Positions 1 through 9,953 of a DNA stretch of 64,000 nucleotides are shown here, one piece after another; position 1 is the first letter of the stretch; each line of letters starts with the position of its first letter. This DNA comes from Enoplolaimus lenunculus. Its lineage: Eukaryota; Nematoda; Enoplea; Enoplida; Thoracostomopsidae. The stretch spans positions 62,501 through 126,500 of the forward strand of contig JASANG010001091.1 in the NCBI GenBank assembly GCA_030248215.1, in the 5' to 3' direction. The notes under the pieces are model-generated. The model was given only the letters and a program-made list of their open reading frames with translations, ran no database searches and was not told the DNA's origin. The position numbers and the translations under genes are program-made.

Positions 1-112
1 ATTCCTAAGCCTAAAGCCTAAGCCTAAACAAAAAAACTAGTTTAAAGCTTAAACTGACTCTATTATAGCCCCTCCGGAAAACGATGCGGCCCTGTTCTGT
101 ACATGGGCCTAA
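1..112. repeat. Partial TTAGGC-core MITE (family F), cut by window edge
   Basis: Degenerate CCTAAG hexamers are followed by GCGGCCCTGTTCTGTACATG and GGCC. These are the same 3' terminus seen in the complete copy at 60490-60718. The left end lies outside the window, so the length is unknown. It lies in an intron of the peptide receptor, upstream of the exon at 208. Confidence 0.55.
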
Positions 113-207
113 AAATTATATATAGCAACAGCTGAACCACAGCTCCGAATTACATTTCTGCTGTTAAAGTTATACCATTTATTTGTTATAAATCCGTTTG
201 TTTTCAG

Positions 208-896
208 TCGCTGTTGTTATTGCATTCTTTGTATGTTGGTTGCCATTTCACATTCAACGTATGATGATTATTTATGTTACCGATTGGACTTCGAGTTCAA
301 TACAGAAGCTTGCCAACATTTTATTCTTTATCTCAGGTAAATCAACCCCTTTTAATAGGGTTTGAAAGTGATACACCAGCAGAAACGCACATATAGTTCT
401 TGTATTAATATACTATTTTCAACGCGGCCCATATAAAGATCAGGTGCGGAACGTTGTTCTGTGGGACTGCAATACAGTAAGCTTAAGCTTTAGATTAATT
501 TTTTGCTTGGCTTAGGCTTAAGCTTAGGCTTAGGAATATGTTCATTCTTACGCTTAGTCTTACGCTTAGGCTTAGGCTTAGTGAATATGCTTTTATAATA
601 CTGTTCCGCTCCTGTTCTTTACATTGGCGTTCAACGCTCAGGCTTGGGCTTTAGTAATATGCTTAATCTACTGTTACGGCCTTAAAAACCATTAACATTG
701 GCCACATGTGACAAAGATGTTTAATGTCTATAAAATGAAATATTTTCAAGGCTACTTTTACTACGCGAATACTGCGATCAATCCAATTATTTACAACGTC
801 GCTAGCAGACGATTTCGTACTGCTTTTCTGGAAACAATTTTTCACGTCAAGCAACGTTCGACAGAAATTATTCAACGGCGCATTCGAGCATTTTGA
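208..896 (+). CDS. Neuropeptide GPCR, neuromedin-U/pyrokinin/CAPA receptor-like, 3' portion only
   Basis: Two coding exons are visible, 208..336 and 751..896. They join in phase (donor GTAAAT, acceptor TTTTCAAG) to give the C-terminal end of a class A receptor. The first exon encodes TM6 with the FxxCWLPFH motif (AFFVCWLPFHIQR) and the third extracellular loop. The second encodes TM7 with NPIIY, then a short basic tail (SRRFRTAF) ending at TGA 894-896. Earlier exons lie left of the window. The TM6 and TM7 wording is closest to the neuromedin-U, pyrokinin and CAPA receptors, which are Gq-coupled plasma-membrane peptide receptors; the exact ligand cannot be told from this fragment. The 414-nt intron is mostly a family F MITE. 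A possible poly(A) signal AATAAA lies near 1166. Confidence 0.88.
425..704. repeat. TTAGGC-core MITE (family F) in the receptor intron
   Basis: The left end begins GGCCCATATAAAGATCAGG and the right end finishes AACATTGGCC. Between them lie imperfect CTTAGG hexamers. A second internal terminus-like segment (near 598-631) suggests a partial duplication or nested copy. The element fills most of the intron between the two receptor exons. Confidence 0.6.
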
Positions 897-1371
897 ATTG
901 GCCGTATTAACGAATCTCACGAATACGCTATAGCTGTTAATACCGCCGAGATCAGGTGCCAAAGACCCAAGAATACGAACCGTATCCATCACTATTGCCA
1001 TAACCAGACCCGTGCCTGTGTTGGTTGAAGACATATATATATATTCGTTGCCTCATACCAGTTTTTGAACTTCTGACGAAAAATGTTTCTGGTTTCAAAC
1101 GCATTGTTGAAAAATTAAGTTTATTAATATAAAAAAGATAGAAATGAAATTTTATTTTCGGTTTATAATAAAATACATATAACAAAATGACGCATATACC
1201 TGATTTATGATTTGAGTCTAAATTAAAAATCCAAAAAATTCGCATCGTACATACATAAATCTGGCTTGCTGGAAATTTATTGAAAAGTACTTAGCTAATT
1301 TTATAGATCTCGACGCGCTGAGTTTAACGGTACCATTTTTAGTGTTTTGCAATGCAAGACAGACAGCGAAA
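897..1371. other. Receptor 3' flank / intergenic
   Basis: AT-rich sequence without a supportable gene. It holds AATAAA near 1166 on the plus strand, usable by the receptor transcript. On the minus strand there is AATAAA near 1275, about 100 nt past the stop of the defensin-like gene. The two genes are therefore convergent here. Confidence 0.5.
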
Positions 1372-1689
1372 TCATCGTTTACGACAAATACATTTAGTGC
1401 CTTTTAACGTTTCGCCTTCAGCTCCACTACAAAACGCTTCTTGTCGTCCTTGTTTCGCTTCACATTTCGACCGACAACATTCCAAAAAGTTAATGCATAA
1501 GGGTTTGCGGTCGCGGGCTTGATATTTTTGCTTCGCAACCTTTGAACAATCGTTAGTAAACGTCGTCGTTGGCAGCGACGCGAGTTTGGCTTTCGATTTT
1601 TTGATCACTGAAGCTTGCGGTTGACTGCAACAATTGAGACAGCAAACAATTACCGCGAGCAGTAGTGTGAACTTGAGTAACGTTAACAT
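1372..1689 (-). CDS. Secreted eight-cysteine peptide, CS-alpha-beta defensin-like
   Basis: Intronless 105-residue ORF from ATG at 1689. Residues 1-21 are a hydrophobic signal peptide (LLKFTLLLAVIVCC) with a likely cleavage just after. A basic linker follows, then a C-terminal domain with cysteines at 48, 65, 71, 72, 76, 87, 100 and 102. The CxxxC (72-76), single Cys (87) and final CxC (100-102) reproduce the core spacing of CS-alpha-beta defensins. Eight cysteines allow four disulfides, as in several invertebrate defensins. The mature part is lysine/arginine-rich and ends RKR. Inferred role: extracellular antimicrobial or immune peptide. Similarity rests on cysteine spacing only, so another cysteine-rich secreted family is possible. 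A family F MITE starts about 50 bp upstream. Confidence 0.6.
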   Translation of the reverse strand: MLTLLKFTLLLAVIVCCLNCCSQPQASVIKKSKAKLASLPTTTFTNDCSKVAKQKYQARDRKPLCINFLECCRSKCEAKQGRQEAFCSGAEGETLKGTKCICRKR

Positions 1690-1741
1690 TATCTGAAGAG
1701 TATTCCACTATAGCAGGCAATGTTAATATTATCGAATTTCT

Positions 1742-1943
1742 GGCCAATGTAAGATAACAGGGGCGGAGCAGTATTATAAGCATATTCTCATGTCTAATCC
1801 TAAACCTAAGTCTAAGCTTAAGCGTAAGACTGAGCATATTTCTAAGCCTAAGGCTAAGCAAGGCAAACAAATTAATCTAAACCTTAAGCTTACTCCATTC
1901 TAGACCCACAGAAAAACGTTCCGCACATGATCTTGACATGGAC
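1742..1943. repeat. TTAGGC-core MITE (family F)
   Basis: Starts GGCCAATGTAAGATAACAGG and ends with an inverted GTTCCGCACATGATCTTGAC...GGACC terminus. The centre is CTAAGCCTAAG-type hexamers in mixed registers. It sits in the presumed promoter region of the defensin-like gene, about 50 bp upstream of its ATG. Confidence 0.6.
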
Positions 1944-2260
1944 CGAATTTCTAAACATTCATTTGAAGGTTTCAAGTTGAATTCGCAAAACTCCGGTCGT
2001 AACGGTACTAAAATGTCATACTGCCGAAAACGAACTCGTCTGAAATTTCGGCCAAAAATCTACCACAGCACAATGCTATCACGACAGAGTTTAGTAGGAG
2101 ATGAAAAATACCGGAGTCGGAGTTTAAGCGGAAGGTCAACAAATTTTACCAAAACCAAACGTGGAAACACAATTCGGTAACAAAAATGTTGAATTTACTA
2201 ATTTTAGCAATCTGCAAACTTTTGCCAGACAGTGCAGGTTGTAAAGCTTTATTGGCAATA

Positions 2261-2915
2261 CTGTAGTGACCCGAATAAGAGGTGGGACTGATATTTATTT
2301 GGCCACTCCAGAGTGTACCCCCCTGTTATTCGGTTACGGACTGTCATTTATTTTTAACCCTCCTTTTGTTAGTTGGACCTAAATACCCATCTCTTATGCC
2401 ATTCTCTCTTTTGAGCAGGACTGACCATCATCTTAAGCGATAATGCAAGGTTATACTTAGGAATGTACTTTCAAAATTTAAATATATACTCTTTAAAGTT
2501 TCGAACTCAACTTTATTTGGTCCTGGAGTCATTCATGCGCTACAATTAATCCATTCTCACATTGAGTTGCATATAGGCAACTCAGCTCAGTGTATCGTAT
2601 ACATAGGACTAAATCATCACAAGACGTGAGAGCCCCCTCGGGCTCGAGCGTCAAGCTCCTATAGCTGAGTGGTGATGGTATACGCCTCCCACTCCAGTCA
2701 CTGGAGTTCGAATCCTAGCATAAAAGTAGGTCTCAGGGGAAATAGAAAATATTCATGTGAGAAAGGGTTAAAGATAATTGACATTTATGGTCTCTAAATA
2801 GGGATTATAGACTCTATCCACTTACAGACTCTAATTACAGATACGGACTCCTATTGATTGGGCCTCAAAATGGGGACCCCCTCTTATTACCTCCCTCTTA
2901 TTCGGGTCACTACAG
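2261..2915. mobile_element. MITE family D, copy 1, with nested piggyBac-type MITE
   Basis: Terminal inverted repeats CTGTAGTGACCCGAATAAGA at 2261 and its complement ending at 2915. Flanks are TA on the left and GA on the right, consistent with a decayed TA target duplication. The second copy (5790-6143) lacks the 222-bp insertion present here at 2550-2771, which dates that insertion as younger. No coding capacity. Superfamily not assigned; a TA target would suit Tc1/mariner-like transposases. Confidence 0.85.
2550..2767 (+). mobile_element. piggyBac-type MITE carrying a tRNA-Gly-like head, copy P1
   Basis: Flanked by TTAA on both sides (2546-2549 and 2768-2771). Termini are near-inverted (TCCATTCTCACAT ... 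ATGTGAGAAAGGG). The interior at about 2654-2729 resembles a tRNA. It has box A TAGCTGAGTGG, the anticodon-arm text CGCCTCCCACTCC (loop T-CCC-A, as in tRNA-Gly CCC) and box B GAGTTCGAATCC. TTAA plus CCC-starting inverted ends are the piggyBac signature; the internal pol III promoter is typical of SINEs. It is inserted inside MITE D copy 1. Confidence 0.8.
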
Positions 2916-3821
2916 GACCTGGTTTCAAAGGACTCGTCCAAGTTTGCACTTCAAGCGTTCAATCTGTATTTCACAAACACGGGGGGTGACAGAAAATAAA
3001 ATTCACGGCATCAAATCATAAAAAAAATTAAAAAATTACAAAAGAACAGTCTTCGGCATATACGACGGTATAATTTACTGCGCTTCAACTTTGCGAAATT
3101 GCAGTTGTTTACGAATACTGAATATCGCAGTGCAATCACGTGCGCTTTGAAGTACGTTCTTTTCTGGTGTAACTGATGCTGCTGATATTAATATGTTTAC
3201 CAAGAATCAATGATAAAACCGCAACAACCCTGATAGTAGATTTTGGTATAAATATGTATATATAATTTTTTTAAATTAAAAAACGGGGTGACCGCTACCG
3301 TAAGCAGGAATATACAGGATAAACCAATAGTTTTAGCATTAATTTACTCAAATTACTGATTATCGAGTGATAACTTTTTCTGCTTCTCATGCCAGTTTGA
3401 AGATAACTTGAATATTTTTCAATTGAACCTACAGTGGTTTAAAGCATTTTATATAAATAAATAAATAAATAAATAAACAAACAAACATATATATTTATAT
3501 TTGTTTGTTTATATATATAGGTTCATGCTTATCCTTAGTATGTAGGCCCCAATGTATAGTTAACATGGGTCCTGCGTTCAACGCCACTTCTTGTTTAAGC
3601 CGAACCCCCCTGGTCAACGGCCAATTTTTAAATGATGACATAGGATCGTTTTTTCAAGATTTTTAACCAGTAAACAAACTAAAATTGTTCAAGATATTAT
3701 AGACAAACCCTTTCTTTGGAACATTTGTTTCTATAATGACGGCTTCTTGAAGGAACAAGGTTGGCGTTTGTTCAGCAACCTATAATACCCTACATTTGAC
3801 AAATTCATGCATACAGGCCGT
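2916..3821. repeat. Intergenic with AT microsatellite
   Basis: No gene seen. Around 3446-3525 an (AAAT)n/(AAAC)n run flows into TATATA and then the complementary GTTTGTTTATATA, so it can fold back on itself. The remainder is unique-looking AT-rich sequence. Confidence 0.6.
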
Positions 3822-4010
3822 GGCCAATGTTACTTTGAGGGGTGTAACAGTACTATTTTTACAAGCATATTCCAACGTCGAAACGCTTCAGCGTAAAGCA
3901 CAAGCGGATTTTTACAAAGTCTAAGTTTAAAAGCTTGAGCGAAAAAATTAGTCTAAAGCTACAGCTTACCCTATTTATGATCCCACAAAAAATGATTCGC
4001 CCCTCAAAGC
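3822..4010. repeat. TTAGGC-family MITE (family F), diverged copy
   Basis: Starts GGCCAATGTTACTTTGAGG and continues with GTAACAGTA, as at 4144. The right boundary is approximate, near the inverted ATTCGCCCCTCAAAG text at about 3990-4008. The hexamer core is eroded. Confidence 0.5.
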
Positions 4011-4143
4011 GGTCTTATGCCGTTATCCCTAAAATATTCCCCAGCGCTAAAAACATACTTAGTTTTTCACAAGCCATCCCCAACCAATTGTTGGTACAGC
4101 AGACGGATAGCTTTGCACGGGGAGCAAAAAATGCTTTCCAAAA

Positions 4144-4382
4144 GGCCAATGTTACTTTAAGGGGCGTAACAGTAAATGATGCGTGTTCCTAAACCTAAGC
4201 TGAAGCCTAAAGCGTTGCTAAAATGTGTTCCTAAGCCTACGCTTAAACTTAAGCGTTGCAAAAATGTGTTCTTAAGCCTAAGCCTACGCGTAAGCCTAAG
4301 CAAAAAATGTAATCTAGAATTTAAATCAAACTCTTTTATAGACCCACCAGAAACCTGGACGCCCCTTAAAGTAACATGGGCC
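4144..4382. repeat. TTAGGC-core MITE (family F)
   Basis: Well-preserved inverted termini: GGCCAATGTTACTTTAAGGG on the left and CCCTTAAAGTAACATGGGCC on the right. The core is CCTAAG/CCTACG hexamers in several blocks. The 239-bp size matches the 229-bp copy at 60490. Confidence 0.8.
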
Positions 4383-5646
4383 CCAAGAATTTATAAACCG
4401 TCAATAAATTTTTCAACCATGGGGTGAACAGGTCTGTAGAAAAAGCGACGACCCCGTTTGTAAACATAACAGTCCTGGTTGTCCTGTATTCATACCACAG
4501 ATGAACCGCCAATCGTGCTTAAGCTCAGCAACGTTGTTGTTGTTTCGGTTCCTTTAATGATCTAAAACCGTATATACAGGGTACAGGCTTCACAATGCCA
4601 AAATATGAGTCCCAAAGCTTACAGTTGAGGTCACGATATTGGACCCGGTTTGGTCTGATGCGATGCGTTCGGCAGTCTTGCTTCTGATTTTGCCGTCGTT
4701 TGCTGTATATAAACTTTATTTTTTGAGAAGTTCGTATTTAGCTTTGAATAGATCAAATTAGCCATGCATGAAAACTATACGAAAGCTGCTCTCACTGGTT
4801 TGCAAAGTTTGTTTTAGCTGACGACTTGTCTTTAGTTTTAGAGTATATTGCATTCGTTGACGGGGAACAAGACTAAATTCGACGCTGAGCCTAAGGTTGA
4901 GCTTGACCCTAATGCTTAAGCTAAGTTTATGCCAATGGGAAAATGGAAGTTAATAACAAAATATATATAAAGTAACTGCACTAAACACCATGTATTAAAC
5001 GGCCACTGCCACTGTTACTTTTAAATCGTAACTGTAGATTAAAGTATATTGCGAAGCCTGAGCCTAAACGTTGAAAAGTTTAAACCTAAGCCTAAAAGCC
5101 TTAAAGCCTAAGCAACAAATTTAGTCTATGATGCGAGCCTACTCTTTTGTAGTCGCAGTAGAAATCGAGACACCCCGAAAAGGTATGATTTTTGAGAAAT
5201 ATTGATTGTGTCAACAGGCTTAGGATTAGGCTTCGACTTAGGTTTTGGGAAAGGATACTAATTTTAAGTAAAAGATCCAGTTAAAACTTCGGATTTGAAA
5301 TCCGTTTGCGATTCCAAAATCTTGTTTGGTGAGGCTGACGCAATTATCTGTGTCAGTCTATGTAGGAACCGGATCTTCAGTCCTTTTAACTAACCAGCTG
5401 AGAAATCATGTCAACCGTATGTTGCATGCAAGAATACTACACAATGTGCATTGCATATAGTGCATATGCACCAGGACAAGCATGTCTCACATGTTTTACA
5501 TGCCCCAATTTTCAACAAGGTCGTATTATCAACTGGATACCGTGTTCACAGCGCGGCAATTTACCATTGCGCTCACACCGTAGCCGCCATGTCAGTCTAG
5601 GTAGGAAACGAGACTTGAAAGCTTTTAACTATTGAGCAGCTGGAAA
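4383..5646. other. Intergenic, eroded repeats
   Basis: No supportable gene. Scattered CCTAAG and CTTAGG hexamers at about 4880-4925, 5055-5110 and 5217-5245 look like decayed family F copies. A TGTCAGTCTA(T/G)GTAGGAA motif recurs near 5350 and 5590, suggesting an old local duplication. Confidence 0.5.
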
Positions 5647-5728
5647 AGCGGGTCTTACGGGTAGTTTCGAACTAGCGACATTATGCGTGTCAAGTAGACA
5701 CTGTTACCACTACGCCACGCAGCCCGCT
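5647..5728 (-). other. tRNA-like sequence, degenerate (pseudogene or SINE head)
   Basis: Read on the minus strand it has a good box A (TGGCGTAGTGG), a B-box core (AGTTCGAAACT) and a GCGGG...CCCGC outer stem. Acceptor pairing is broken by a mismatch and spare bases, and no clean 7-nt anticodon loop can be drawn around CTACTTGAC. It is more likely a relic than a working tRNA gene. Confidence 0.5.
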
Positions 5729-5789
5729 TCTCCAACTACCTTTTTCGTCGGCTATATGTTTCCACCGTATGCTACCGTCAAGCATACTA

Positions 5790-6143
5790 CTGTAGTGACC
5801 CGAATAAGAGGAAAGAACTGATATTTATTTGGCTTCTCTAGAGGGTACCCCCCTTGTTATTTGATTACGGACTGTTATTGATTTTTAACCCACGCTCCGC
5901 CGCCCTTCGTTACTGATATATATCCGGTATCGCAATTATCCGTTGAATTAAACGTTTTTGTCTTGTGTCAATAGCTTAAGCGATCCTGCAAGGTTATACT
6001 TAGGAATTACTTTCAAAATTAAAGTACGTTTTAAAGATTCGAATTCAATTTAATTTGGTCCTGGAGTCATTTATATTGATTGGGGCTCAAAATGGGGACC
6101 TTCCCTCTTATTACCCCACACCCTCTTGTTCGAGTCACTACAG
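5790..6143. mobile_element. MITE family D, copy 2 (no insertion)
   Basis: Inverted ends CTGTAGTGACCCGAATAAGA and CTCTTGTTCGAGTCACTACAG, flanked by TA on both sides. The interior matches copy 1 on either side of the nested MITE (TTTGGTCCTGGAGTCATT, then GGGGCTCAAAATGGGGACC). This copy is therefore the empty-site comparison. Non-coding. Confidence 0.85.
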
Positions 6144-6641
6144 TATACAATGCGCATCATATATATTGCATGTGCACCAGGACAAGCATGCCTTACGTGC
6201 TTACAAACTGCAAAGCGTTTGTTACAAAACTAACGATAAGTTAAATAAAAACCTTTTTCACTTTTACAACAGCACAGAGGCCAGTCCCAAGAAAATACGG
6301 CAGTTACTCTGATTAATCTTTGATAGAACCAAAGGCGAAAGTTCACTTGAATATGATTTGTCGTCAAATCTTACCAAGTGCCGTTATTTTCGTGCATACC
6401 AAATCAACCATATGAACACAGGCAAGTAAATCACTTCTGCGATCAGATCTGTGCATAAGCGAGCGGTAGTCAGCTTCGAAACCGACCCTTTATATTCTCT
6501 TAAGCTTATAGAACATTGCCAAAAAGGCTATAACAACATATGGAATTATAATATATTGCTTGGAACAGTAAACATAACAACACGCATTCTTCGCGGTGAA
6601 AACCAAATTCACTAAAAATAATACCGTTAATACCACAGACA
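6144..6641. other. Intergenic
   Basis: AT-rich, no gene, repeat boundary or RNA recognised. An in-frame stop (TGA near 6598) lies just before the ORF that starts at 6642. Confidence 0.4.
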
Positions 6642-7415
6642 ATGTCGTGGTCGTGTGTGTCCAATTTTGTCACCGCTTGCCAATCACAATGGCGAAAACG
6701 GCGTCAAGCCCGCTCCAGCCGGCGACGGCAACTCGCTCAAAGTACATCAGCGCGTACGATCAAATGGCAAGCTTGCGAAGACACCGAACCTCACAGTGGT
6801 TCAAGAGGCTCCAAAAACGTCCGGCGATCCACTAGCGCCGCGGCTGACGACCTTGGCTGGGAACTGAGTCGAATTTCTGAATGCATCTCAACCGAACATC
6901 CGTCGATCGAAATCGTTCCTGCAGAAACCGTTGGCGAATTGCTGAAAACACTATCAAATCCACGCGCAACCGAAGGAATGATAAACGATCACAACAGCGA
7001 TTGTTCGGCGACAATTCAATCTACTGATCCAGTGATGTGTATGGCAATGCCGTCCACAGTTACCGTCTACGAACCTTCAGTCGAAGTCGATATCGAACGC
7101 AACCCACGACGTCACAGTCATCATACAGTCGGTGCAGGACAGGCAACGAATCCGTCGCGACACAACCGAAACCGATTGAGAAAAAATCGCAATTCAACAG
7201 GAAGCAGCGAATTTGTGAACAACGGAGATGATGGCGAACCTGGAACAAAATCTGGCAACAGCGCTGAAACGATACGAATTCTGGAGCAAAAGCTGCAGAT
7301 ACGTGTCGATCATATTGGCAATGGGCAGCAAGCCACAATTGTTAATGGGGAAGAAACACGAGAAAAGACAGTTGAAAACAAATCAAACACAGCGCACAAA
7401 ATTACCGCTGTGTGA
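6642..7415 (+). CDS. Unrecognised 257-codon ORF, possible single exon
   Basis: Open from ATG 6642 to TGA 7415, preceded by an in-frame TGA about 44 nt upstream. The segment is visibly GC-richer than its flanks, and 257 open codons are unusual for this AT-rich DNA. The product is hydrophilic and basic at the start (WRKRRQARSSRRRQ), Ser/Thr/Asn-rich in the middle, with RHNRNRLRKNRN near the centre. No signal peptide, membrane segment or known motif was seen. It could be a real gene, a cytoplasmic-loop exon of a larger one, or chance. No function is proposed. Confidence 0.35.
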   Translation: MSWSCVSNFVTACQSQWRKRRQARSSRRRQLAQSTSARTIKWQACEDTEPHSGSRGSKNVRRSTSAAADDLGWELSRISECISTEHPSIEIVPAETVGELLKTLSNPRATEGMINDHNSDCSATIQSTDPVMCMAMPSTVTVYEPSVEVDIERNPRRHSHHTVGAGQATNPSRHNRNRLRKNRNSTGSSEFVNNGDDGEPGTKSGNSAETIRILEQKLQIRVDHIGNGQQATIVNGEETREKTVENKSNTAHKITAV

Positions 7416-7627
7416 AGGGCGGCAGAATCAACCTGTGAGACAATTTGTTTACCTATTGACGCATACAAGGAGGAGAGGAGAAAGGCAATACATCGCTTCT
7501 AATTTTCTGGAAACAAGTTTGCACTTTAAACAACCCTCGCTATTCTAAATAACACATAACTGGAGTTAGACAATATAATAATTTGTTCCACCTGAAGCCC
7601 TGTTTATCAAATGAATCAAATCATTAA

Positions 7628-7890
7628 CCATTTATCACATGAATATTTTCTATTTCATCTGAGACCTACTTTAATACTGGGATTCGAACTCCAGTGACTG
7701 GAGTGGGAGGCGTTTACCATCACCACTCAGCTATAGGAGTTTGACGCTCGAGCCCGAGGGGCTCTCACGTCTTGTGGTGATTTAGTAGTATATAATATAC
7801 GTGTTGAAATTGTTAAAGAATGTGCGATATATTATTCAACGTATATACACTGCGCTGAGTTGCCCATAGTTAACTCTATGTGAGAAGGGG
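7628..7890 (-). mobile_element. piggyBac-type MITE with tRNA-Gly-like head, copy P2
   Basis: TTAA flanks at 7624-7627 and 7891-7894, with inverted termini CCATTTATCACAT ... ATGTGAGAAGGGG. On the minus strand the same tRNA-like block as P1 is present: box A TAGCTGAGTGG, CGCCTCCCACTCC, box B GAGTTCGAATCC. The left arm, between the TIR and the tRNA part, is about 40 bp longer than in P1. Non-coding. Confidence 0.85.
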
Positions 7891-7894
7891 TTAA

Positions 7895-9748
7895 AGACAG
7901 AAGTTTTAAAAATAGCGATAAAATTTTGTTTGCCAGACTTGCTAGAGACTGTAGAAAAAATGTTGCAGATCCACATGTCGATCGATTTTCAACTTGAACC
8001 CGATTTAAGTTGAACTTTTGCACACCAGTTTATGTACCTTCGGCTCCCAGGCTCCGGTATAATTTTTCACACATGTTCTTGTATAAGTAGTGAAATTTTT
8101 CGTATTTTCAGTTGTATCCTTCAGTGCGCTTGTTCATAACTTTGAGTTAACTTTGCATGCTTTTACTGCCGCACTGTCGAGATGGAAGATTTAAAATAAA
8201 AACTGGTAAACAATGTGCTGATTATTATTCAAATCAGCAACTGCAACAAGCCACTTTAAAGAGATTTGAACTGTAACGTTAAAATGTGGCCCTCAGTATT
8301 TGAGAGCTGTGTCTTGGTTGAAAAAACTTGGTTTAGCAACTTCATCAATTCAGTTTAAAGGGTTTCGAACTGAACGTTCAAAATGTGTATTGTTCAGTAT
8401 TTGACAGCTGTGGCTTCGTTGAAAAAAGTTGGTTTGGTTGGAAACATTTTTTCGAACAACCCAGGGGTTCGTTGCAGTAAAATCATTTGCCTTTGCACAG
8501 TATATATATTTTTCCGAGTTTCTGCGGTTACGTTGGAATTTTCTGCGTTTTGTTTTGTGCAAAGGGATAACAACGCGATTTTATCAAACTGGTATATACG
8601 ATAAATATCGGCAGCCTATCATTTGCGAATAAACTGTTCATTTCGCAGACGTAAATTATCCATATTGAAACCATATGTGAAATAGCTACTTTTAAAGTAG
8701 AAGTCTAGGACAAAACAAATGAATAATCGCTATACGCTGATTTTGACATGGCCAACTAACAGGGGTGCGTAACCCCGCCGTGTGGAGCGGGTTGAGTCGG
8801 ATTTGGCCGCCCCATAGGCCAGGTCGCCACGTATGAAACCATGATGAATTTCGCTCAGTTTTGAAAATTTTATTTCAGAAGTAAGTTAAATATCATTTTC
8901 TTCAAATCAAATATCTAAAAATTAAAATGTTTGTCGTTCATTGATGGTTTCTAGCTGTCGCTTGCTTAGTCTAAAATTGTATCCGAAAGCGGAAATTGTT
9001 GCATTAAAAAAGAAATTAACATCTAAGAATAGCACAAATGTTACTTTGCTAGCTGCTACAGTCGTGCAGCAAGTGTGGCATGGCTTTTACGCGATGTACC
9101 GTGGGGCAACATAAAAATTACACGTCCAGGGGTGTAAGATGAAAAATCGTACATCGTTCTTTCACATAAAACCACAAAAATTTCGCTTTTATTATGCATC
9201 AGCCACAATAAAGAATGTGGCTGTGTGGAGAAAAATGGTACCCATTCCAACCCGTGCATTTCGAAATTTTATACAACTCCAATACACACAAGCTAAACCA
9301 TAGACCAATCCTAATAGTCGTGGACTACGTAAGCTAACGTAGTTTGTAACAGCGCATTTTACAATTTTGCAATATTACTGATGGTACAAAGTTCAAGTTT
9401 ACTACAACACGACTCCTGGACACGCAACAATTATACCAGACGTGTTCCAGAAATCATGAACATGTAAACAGTTTAAGTGAAGACGACGTGAAAATTATAA
9501 TTTTATAGAATCTTGTTTAAAGACTTTTAGTTTAAATTACATCCTGCAATTTTAGAAAACTTGTTCATTTCAAATGACACATCTTGAACACGGTCGATTT
9601 GAAATAGACAACTATCACATAATTTTGAAATGCATGAAAGACATAAATGCGTCTCCGTAAATCGGTTACTTTCAACAGTTCAAAATTGTACGTTTTAAGG
9701 AGTCGTATTGGTCTAAAATTACAATTAAGAGAAACGTAGGTCATTTGT
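7895..9748. other. Intergenic, nothing recognised
   Basis: Only short ORFs on both strands, none with a recognisable domain or splice context. Imperfect direct repeats of TTTCGAACTGAACGTTCAAA-like text occur near 8260-8285 and 8355-8382. A GC-rich patch at 8765-8830 resembles a decayed MITE terminus. Confidence 0.4.
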
Positions 9749-9953
9749 AATGTTTAGGCGTAGGATACGAAACCAACTGCAGGGGATAAAGTATAAAGGG
9801 ATTTATGGTTGGATAAAAGATAATTCAGTTTTATCAAAAGTATTAAGCGTTTCCAGGCTTTATACTTAATAGGCATCAGCGTATCCTTAAGTTTGTAACG
9901 TTTAGGCGTAGGATACGAAGCCAACTGCAGGGGATAAAGTATAAAGGGGTTAA
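9749..9953. repeat. Direct repeat pair of about 53 bp
   Basis: TTTAGGCGTAGGATACGAA plus AACTGCAGGGGATAAAGTAT appears at 9752-9796 and again at 9899-9945. The intervening segment has a partly inverted version (CTTTATACTTAATAGGC ... GCGTATCCTTAAG). It could be the remnant of two related inverted-repeat elements. Confidence 0.6.

Noticed and set aside
1-4382. Subtelomeric position suggested by TTAGGC-like hexamers
   Set aside because: The hexamers are confined to MITE cores and minisatellites and are degenerate; genes lie on both sides, so no chromosome end is implied.
5647-5728. Functional tRNA gene
   Set aside because: Boxes A and B are good, but the acceptor stem is mispaired and no proper anticodon loop can be drawn.
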